Shown: positions 35,232 through 40,275 of the stretch, piece after piece
How the letters are laid out: each line of letters opens with the position of its first letter
Position numbering within the stretch: position 1 is the first letter of the stretch
Origin: Actinomycetota bacterium
GTDB lineage: Bacteria; Actinomycetota; Humimicrobiia; Humimicrobiales; Humimicrobiaceae
Length of the DNA stretch: 40,275 nucleotides
NCBI GenBank assembly: GCA_016870615.1
Contig: VGAZ01000006.1
Location: 1 to 40,275, forward strand
Direction: 5' to 3'
Notes under the pieces: generated by a model
Databases searched by the model: none
What the model was told of the DNA's origin: nothing
What the model saw: the letters and a program-made list of their open reading frames with translations, nothing else
Translations under genes and position numbers: made by a program

Positions 35232-35659
35232 TTTACACCCCCATATTAAATTTATTCATTTTAATACAAAATATAACAAATTTAAATCTAAAAAACAAAA
35301 TGATAGTATCTATTTATAATTCGGCATATTGATTTTGTTATCAAATAATCATTAAATAAAAAACCTGTAATAAAACAATATGCAAAAATACACAGATTTT
35401 TAAACAGGGGGGGGGTTATGCCTTCCAATATAAGATCCATACCCAAAACAGGTTTATACACTTACAGATTTACATAAATTACATTGACTAAAAGATAGCT
35501 CTTCCTGATTTTATTCCTGAGATTTACGTTTTTAAATTGTTAATTGAAAAATGACGGTTTATCATAAAAATTTAAGACAAAGATGGCAAAAAATGAGTTT
35601 ACACCAACAGATGGCAAATTTTGGAAGTGAAGCTTCCAGGGCAACAGCCAGGCAGAAAG
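35232..35659. other. Gene-poor AT-rich stretch with a G9 tract
   Basis: 428 bases between two toxin-antitoxin pairs. It contains nine consecutive G bases at 35407-35415, rare in a low-GC setting, followed by TTATG opening a 19-codon frame. Another short frame starts at 35583. Neither frame resembles a known protein. Perhaps the remnant of a mobile sequence. Confidence 0.5.
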
Positions 35660-36058
35660 CTATAACCAGTTAAGCAAGTTAATCCCATTTATTTTGCTGA
35701 ACTCCTTTACATTATTTGTAACAAGGGTATAACCTTCAGAAAGAGAATGGGCTGCAATCAGTAAGTCATAAGCTCCAATAATCTGTCCCCTGTTTTCAAG
35801 ATCGGCCCGGATTTCGCCATAATAAACTGCTGCTTTATCTGAAAAAGGCAAAATATCAATTGGCGCAAGAAAATTAATCAGCGCAATTTTATTCTTTTCC
35901 TTATGCTCGCTTTTGAATATGCCGTATTGCAGCTCTGCATAAGTTATGGATGAGATACAAATATCCCCGACACTTAGAGAAGAAAAAACCTGGAAAATCT
36001 TTGCCGGTTTTTTCTTTATGATGTATATGCAGATATTTGTATCAAGCATGTATTTCAT
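35660..36058 (-). CDS. vapC: VapC toxin, PIN-domain ribonuclease
   Basis: 132 residues with a full PIN active site: D6 (MLDTNICIYII), E42 (TYAELQYGI), D98 (GAYDLLIAAH) and the LVTNNVKEF motif. The DTNICIYIIK and AELxYGI signatures identify the VapC class that cleaves tRNA or rRNA. The ATG overlaps the antitoxin stop by four bases. Confidence 0.93.
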   Translation of the reverse strand: MKYMLDTNICIYIIKKKPAKIFQVFSSLSVGDICISSITYAELQYGIFKSEHKEKNKIALINFLAPIDILPFSDKAAVYYGEIRADLENRGQIIGAYDLLIAAHSLSEGYTLVTNNVKEFSKINGINLLNWL

Positions 36059-36282
36059 ATTTCTTTTCTTTCCTGGACTGCAGGCTGGCTCCTCTGTTTT
36101 AAATAATCTGATGTAAAATAATCCACACCTGATTCAAGGACTTTCCAGGCAGCATCTTTCGGCACCAAAATTACCAGATCATTTATTTTCTTAACATAAA
36201 CTTCCTGCACATCAAAACGGCAGCTTTTTGGCAAACGTACAGCCTGGCTCCTGCCGTTTTTAAATATTTTTGCAGTATCCAT
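36055..36282 (-). CDS. vapB: VapB antitoxin, AbrB/SpoVT type
   Basis: 75 residues; the N-terminal swapped-hairpin DNA-binding fold reads AKIFKNGRSQAVRLPKSCRF, followed by VYVKKINDLVILVP and a flexible toxin-binding tail. Cognate of the following vapC, with a four-base overlap. A CCCCCC run just upstream (36290 region) supplies a GGGGGG ribosome site on the minus strand. Confidence 0.9.
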   Translation of the reverse strand: MDTAKIFKNGRSQAVRLPKSCRFDVQEVYVKKINDLVILVPKDAAWKVLESGVDYFTSDYLKQRSQPAVQERKEI

Positions 36283-36359
36283 ACCAATTCCCCCCCGTAA
36301 TAAGAATATATCATAGTATATACCATTATAAAAGGCAATTATACCAAATTGTTATAATT

Positions 36360-36582
36360 GTTAGCATCTAAAACTCCGTGATAGTAATAAAGGATAATTC
36401 TAATGGCCGGGACAGGTATTTTAAAAACACGCAGTCTTTTTCCCGGCGAGGAAAAGCCAGCTCGGTTTTCAGGCTTTGCTCTCCTCCTGGTGGAGGAACC
36501 ATGCCCGCTTAAGCCTTCAAATGGTTTTCTCAATACCTGTCCCGGCCCATTATTTTTTTATCACGGAATTTTAGATGCTAAC
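36360..36582. mobile_element. Inverted-repeat element with structured core (MITE-like)
   Basis: 223 bp. Ends GTTAGCATCTAAAA-N-TCCGTGATA (36360-36383) and its complement (36559-36582) match at 23 of 24 positions. Inside lies a second arm pair with CCGGGACAGGTATT (36407-36420) perfectly complementary to 36532-36545, extended by AATGG/CCCATT with one bulge. The 111-base centre is richer in GC than its surroundings and has small hairpins (e.g. CCTCC-TGGT-GGAGG near 36483). No open frame fits a transposase. The outer end recurs after glmS (12803-12835). A MITE is the simplest reading; a structured RNA is possible. No clear target-site duplication was seen. Confidence 0.65.
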
Positions 36583-36665
36583 ATTTTTGTCTATGAAGTG
36601 TTATAACTATAAAAATTAAGATACAATAAGCATTATTTTAATACTACAGGGCAGGGACAGTATAT

Positions 36666-37616
36666 TTGGAAGTTTTTTTTAAGGTGATACTGGAAGTACT
36701 TGGTGTTACATTTCCTGTATTTGCAGTAATTGCAATAGGATTTATCATAAAAAAGAAAAACATGCTTAAAGAGGAGCATGTGCCAGTCCTGAACAGCCTC
36801 ACATATAATTTCGGCCTTCCTGCACTTGTATTCTCAGGAATTGTAAAAAACAGCTTCAGCCAGATATTTGACGCTGATATTATCAAAGTTATATTTCCGG
36901 CTTACTTCATTTATATTTTTTTTATTATTGCATCTTTTTATTTCTTAAAAATAGACAACCGGGTAAAAAGCGCCGCAATTGTATCCTCATTCCGGAACAA
37001 TATGGCCTTTATTGGGCTTCCTATACTTCTTTATGCATATGGCAGCCTGGCTGCTGCGCGGGCAAGCATTGTCATAGCGCTGCTACTTCCGATCAATATA
37101 ATGCTTACAGCCCTTTTTTTCCAGCTTCAGGCAAGAGCAACAAAAACATTTAGAATCAAAAACCTTTTAAAGGAAATATTTCTTGACCCTGTAATTATTT
37201 CAGTAATTGCAGGGCTTATAATATCATATTTCAGTGTCACTGTGCCCGCACCTGCAGGCAGGCTGCTTGAGATTCTTTCAAATATTGCAGTACCTCTTGC
37301 CCTTTTATCAATAGGGGCGTCATTTAAATTTGCTTATATTAAAAATAATATAAAATACATTACAATTATATGCATTGCAAAACTGGTACTTTTTCCGCTC
37401 CTTACACTGGTTTTCAGTATTTTTGTATTTAAAGTGGCAGCGCTTAACAGGGATATCATATGCGTTCTTTTTGCAACCCCGGTTGCAGTGGCAACATACA
37501 TTCAGAGCCGCAAATACAGCACTGACTCGGATTTTGTATCTGCTGTAATAATTATATCAACAATAGCGTCTGCGCTTACACTCAGCGGGTGGCTGTTTGT
37601 ATTGAAACTGCTGTAA
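36666..37616 (+). CDS. AEC-family transporter (auxin-efflux-carrier type)
   Basis: 316 residues with about ten membrane helices. The start ILEVLGVTFPVFAVIAIGFIIKK, NSLTYNFGLPALVFSGI, SSFRNNMAFIGLPILLYAYG and the second-half NIAVPLALLSIGASF are typical of AEC (YwkB/MleP-like) permeases for small organic acids. TTG start with only a weak ribosome site. It stands alone after the accessory segment; substrate unknown. Confidence 0.88.
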   Translation: MEVFFKVILEVLGVTFPVFAVIAIGFIIKKKNMLKEEHVPVLNSLTYNFGLPALVFSGIVKNSFSQIFDADIIKVIFPAYFIYIFFIIASFYFLKIDNRVKSAAIVSSFRNNMAFIGLPILLYAYGSLAAARASIVIALLLPINIMLTALFFQLQARATKTFRIKNLLKEIFLDPVIISVIAGLIISYFSVTVPAPAGRLLEILSNIAVPLALLSIGASFKFAYIKNNIKYITIICIAKLVLFPLLTLVFSIFVFKVAALNRDIICVLFATPVAVATYIQSRKYSTDSDFVSAVIIISTIASALTLSGWLFVLKLL

Positions 37617-37633
37617 AAAATTCAGGGCTCAAA

Positions 37634-40120
37634 TTATCCATAAAGCATTTTATAAAAATAATAACTGCCCATTACCTTTTTTACATAATTTCTTGTTTCT
37701 TCATAGGTAATATGCTCAATAAACTCATCAATATCCCTGTCTCCGAAATTGTTTATCCAGCGGTTCATGGCCCCTGGCCCTCCGTTGTATGCTCCGCATG
37801 CATAGTATTTGCTCTGGCCAAAACTTTCAAGCTGCCTGGCAAGATAGTATGCCCCCATTTTGATACTTGTCTCGGGATCATAAAGCATATTGTCGCTGAA
37901 ATTTTTTATTCCCAGGGCATTTGCTATTTCCTTGCCTGTTGCAGGCATTACCTGCATCAGGCCAAGCGCCCCGGCATGAGAACCTGCATCAGGGTTATAT
38001 CTTGACTCTTCCCTCATTACTGCAAGTATAAAAAGCGGGTCGACCCCGAACTGGCTGCTGTATTTATCAACATACTCTTTAAAACCATATGGATACATAA
38101 GATAGTGAAGATAATCCTTATATGGAGCCTGCAGGTTTGAAATTAATTTTGAATAATTCTTTGCGACTATTCTCTGTGAGCTGGTATAGTCTTTTGCCAT
38201 TAGATATAATGTTGATATCTGGAGCAGCCCGTACTCATCGTCCTCATATTCCCTTACAGCTGCTTCTATCTCGATATCTGCGCTGCTGTAAAACCCGATT
38301 ATTAAAAGTTCTTTTGCCTTGCTTGTGTGATTAAAAACTTTATTGGCGGTTTCCCCGCTGCTGCTGCCTGTCTCTGTAAAATCCCCGGTATTTATGCTCT
38401 CTTCAATTTCACTGGCTGTGCCTGTATCTTCAGTGCCAGATTCGCTTAAATCACTGTTGTCTTCATTAAATAGATTATCATAGATTTCAGGCAGGTATTT
38501 CTTTATCTGCTGGTTGTCAGGCTGGGCATTATTGTTTATTGACCCTATTGAAACTGCAATGCCTTTTTTTTCGAGAATGTCTTTTGCTGCAAATATGTAA
38601 TATGAATAATTCTTTGAAGCCGCTATTTCCTTATAAAGCAAAACGGCATCCTGGACATTTCCTGCTTTTTCCAGGGATTTTGCCTGCCAGAACATGGCTT
38701 TTTCACCAAGATTGCTGCCCTTGAATTTTGCTGACATGTTTTTAAAAGTATTAAGCGATGCGCTGTAATCCTGGCTTTTGTAGTGGATCCAGCCAAGCTC
38801 CCAGTAAGCATCATTGATCTTATCCCCTGAAGGGTATATGTCTGCTATTTTCTGGTAGCTTTTCGCAGCATTTTCAAGATCACCGGCCAGAAAATAAATT
38901 CTTCCCATCCTGTAAAGCGCATCATCTGCGTAATTGCTCTGAGGAAAGCTTTTTAAAAGTTTTTCATAATTACTTATTGCAGAGTCCCGCCTGTCAAGAT
39001 TTGTTTCCGTCCTCCCAAGAAAGTAAAGGCTGTCATCGGCAAAGCTTCCCGGTGGAGCTAAATTATAGCATGCAAGAAGATAATCCTTTGCTGATTTATA
39101 GTCCCTTAAATTAAAATAGCACATACCAAGCTTAAAAAGTGTTTTAGCCTCAAGGGCTGAACCTGCCCCTGATGACTTTAAATTTTCAAGCACCTTCATA
39201 AATTCAGGAATTGCGCTTTTATACATATACAGCTCAAAAAAACGTTCTCCTCGCCTGTATATCTGGTCATTGGTAAAATCAAATTTCATATCGGGATTTT
39301 TTTCTATTATTGACTGCATTGCAGAATAGGCGCTGCCTGCATACTCGCTTTCAGGGTGCAAAAGCCAGATTTTTTTATAGTTTTCCAGCGCATCGGTTAA
39401 ATTTTCATTTTTTTGCTGGCAGACTGCAAGCTGGAATATACTGTAAGAAACCAGCAGGGATTTGCTGTAATTTTTAATAAAACTTTTATACTCTTCCTGC
39501 GCATTTAAATATTGCTCCTGCATAAAAAATAAGTCAGCATATTCAATGGAAGCCTTTTCCGAAAAAATCGAATCGGGAAAATTTTCTCTGAGCCTTAAAT
39601 AATTTTCCTGCGCATAGTCAAACTTTTGGCGCATAAGCAAGCTTTTTGCAAGATAATAAATTATGTGGTCCTGGAGTATGAAGTATGTGTCTTTTACCTG
39701 GTTGAAGTAGTATTCTGCTATAACATAGTCTTTTATTTCAAGAGCCTCCACTCCCTTAACAAAATATTCCCGCTGCCTTTCAAGCTCCTTGATTCCGTAT
39801 GGATTGGTGTCATAATCTTTAAGCGCGCTGTTGTATTTTATGCCTTTATCTTCAGAAGATTCAGGAACCTGCCCAGCGGTTTCAAGGCTGTCTTTGCCCG
39901 GCAAATCCTCTCGGGTGTCTTGTGCATGCAAAATGCCGGATTGTTCTGCGCTCTCCTGGCTATCAGTGCTGGATGCAGCATTTTCTTCAGGGACAATTTT
40001 ATCAATAACACCGCATCCCGGAAACAGGGAGAAAAAAACAGCAAAAAGCAGAAGAACAGCCACTGTTATTAATAATGTGGAAACAGTTTTATTTCTGCAG
40101 TATGTATTTTTAACTTGCAT
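37634..40120 (-). CDS. Lipoprotein soluble-lytic-type transglycosylase with TPR repeats
   Basis: 828 residues. Cuts peptidoglycan between MurNAc and GlcNAc. Signal segment 15-35 ends in a possible lipobox (LFPGC, C36), then an acidic linker. From about 90 to 530 come tetratricopeptide repeats similar to YbgF/Slt superhelices (for example YYFNQVKDTY, ALYRMGRIYFLAGDLENAAKSY). A Ser/Thr/Glu-rich insert lies at about 550-600, and the catalytic SLT domain from about 680 has E705 (REESRYNP), GALGLMQVMPATG and AYNGGPGAMNRWI. The minus-strand ribosome site CAGGAAAAA precedes the ATG. It ends 17 bases from the AEC gene, convergent. Upstream 155 bases (40121-40275) show no gene. Confidence 0.9.
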   Translation of the reverse strand: MQVKNTYCRNKTVSTLLITVAVLLLFAVFFSLFPGCGVIDKIVPEENAASSTDSQESAEQSGILHAQDTREDLPGKDSLETAGQVPESSEDKGIKYNSALKDYDTNPYGIKELERQREYFVKGVEALEIKDYVIAEYYFNQVKDTYFILQDHIIYYLAKSLLMRQKFDYAQENYLRLRENFPDSIFSEKASIEYADLFFMQEQYLNAQEEYKSFIKNYSKSLLVSYSIFQLAVCQQKNENLTDALENYKKIWLLHPESEYAGSAYSAMQSIIEKNPDMKFDFTNDQIYRRGERFFELYMYKSAIPEFMKVLENLKSSGAGSALEAKTLFKLGMCYFNLRDYKSAKDYLLACYNLAPPGSFADDSLYFLGRTETNLDRRDSAISNYEKLLKSFPQSNYADDALYRMGRIYFLAGDLENAAKSYQKIADIYPSGDKINDAYWELGWIHYKSQDYSASLNTFKNMSAKFKGSNLGEKAMFWQAKSLEKAGNVQDAVLLYKEIAASKNYSYYIFAAKDILEKKGIAVSIGSINNNAQPDNQQIKKYLPEIYDNLFNEDNSDLSESGTEDTGTASEIEESINTGDFTETGSSSGETANKVFNHTSKAKELLIIGFYSSADIEIEAAVREYEDDEYGLLQISTLYLMAKDYTSSQRIVAKNYSKLISNLQAPYKDYLHYLMYPYGFKEYVDKYSSQFGVDPLFILAVMREESRYNPDAGSHAGALGLMQVMPATGKEIANALGIKNFSDNMLYDPETSIKMGAYYLARQLESFGQSKYYACGAYNGGPGAMNRWINNFGDRDIDEFIEHITYEETRNYVKKVMGSYYFYKMLYG

Positions 40121-40275
40121 ATTTTTTTCCTGTTTGCAGTATAATAAATATTTAATGCAATTATATTTTTTATATATTGGTATATTAATAAAAACAACAA
40201 TATATTTTCACTAATTCTTTTAATGTATTGTACCACAATTTTGTGCCGGCGCGCCAAATCTTAACAACTTTACGT

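Noticed and set aside
35583-35640. Short frame starting ATGGCAAAAAATGAG
   Set aside because: Only 15 codons, no family match; perhaps a remnant but not supportable as a gene.
1-40275. tRNA, rRNA or CRISPR array
   Set aside because: No tRNA-like cloverleaf, rRNA segment or regularly spaced repeat was seen in any gap.

Overview
The window is about 40 kb of AT-rich bacterial chromosome. Its first third carries the end of the spc operon and the whole alpha operon (rplF' rplR rpsE rplO secY adk map infA rpmJ rpsM rpsK rpsD rpoA rplQ truA rplM rpsI). A racemase follows, then glmS, acpS, nnr and alr. The order rplQ-truA-rplM-rpsI-...-glmS-acpS-nnr-alr is typical of Actinomycetota. Low GC and strict-anaerobe genes (indolepyruvate:ferredoxin oxidoreductase, a B12-type radical SAM enzyme) suggest an uncultured, deep-branching low-GC actinobacterial or related anaerobic lineage. 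That placement is inference. Zinc-type adenylate kinase, S4 and L36 fit a Gram-positive-type ancestry.

Layout. 1-9827: ribosomal, secretion and RNA polymerase core on the + strand, often overlapping or closely spaced. Two oddities stand out: no rpmD between rpsE and rplO, and infA that appears to start at an ATT codon. 9827-19025: PLP racemase, glmS, acpS, nnr, a CBS pair and alr (cell-wall precursors, ACP activation, NAD(P)H repair), interrupted between acpS and nnr by a Phd/PIN toxin-antitoxin pair and a lipoprotein MsrA-MsrB fusion. 19093-22405: iron-sulfur-type flavoprotein, small membrane proteins, a queuosine-precursor transporter and an anchored DUF1287 protein. 22674-30643: iorA, iorB, ACT protein, 35-residue symporter partner, sodium:solute symporter and two phenylacetate-CoA ligases, which together look like an aryl-acid / aromatic amino acid module. 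30640-34413: HepS-like protein, B12-radical SAM enzyme and polyprenyl diphosphate synthase, arranged like hepS-menG-hepT of Bacillus with the methyltransferase position filled by a radical SAM protein. 34433-36582: accessory segment with two more toxin-antitoxin pairs and a 223-bp inverted-repeat element. 36666-40120: AEC-family transporter and a convergent TPR-Slt lipoprotein transglycosylase.

The best leads are the ATT-initiated infA with a hairpin just upstream, the HepS / B12-radical SAM / HepT triad beside the aryl-CoA module, and the inverted-repeat element with a structured core whose end also occurs after glmS. No tRNA, rRNA or CRISPR was seen.
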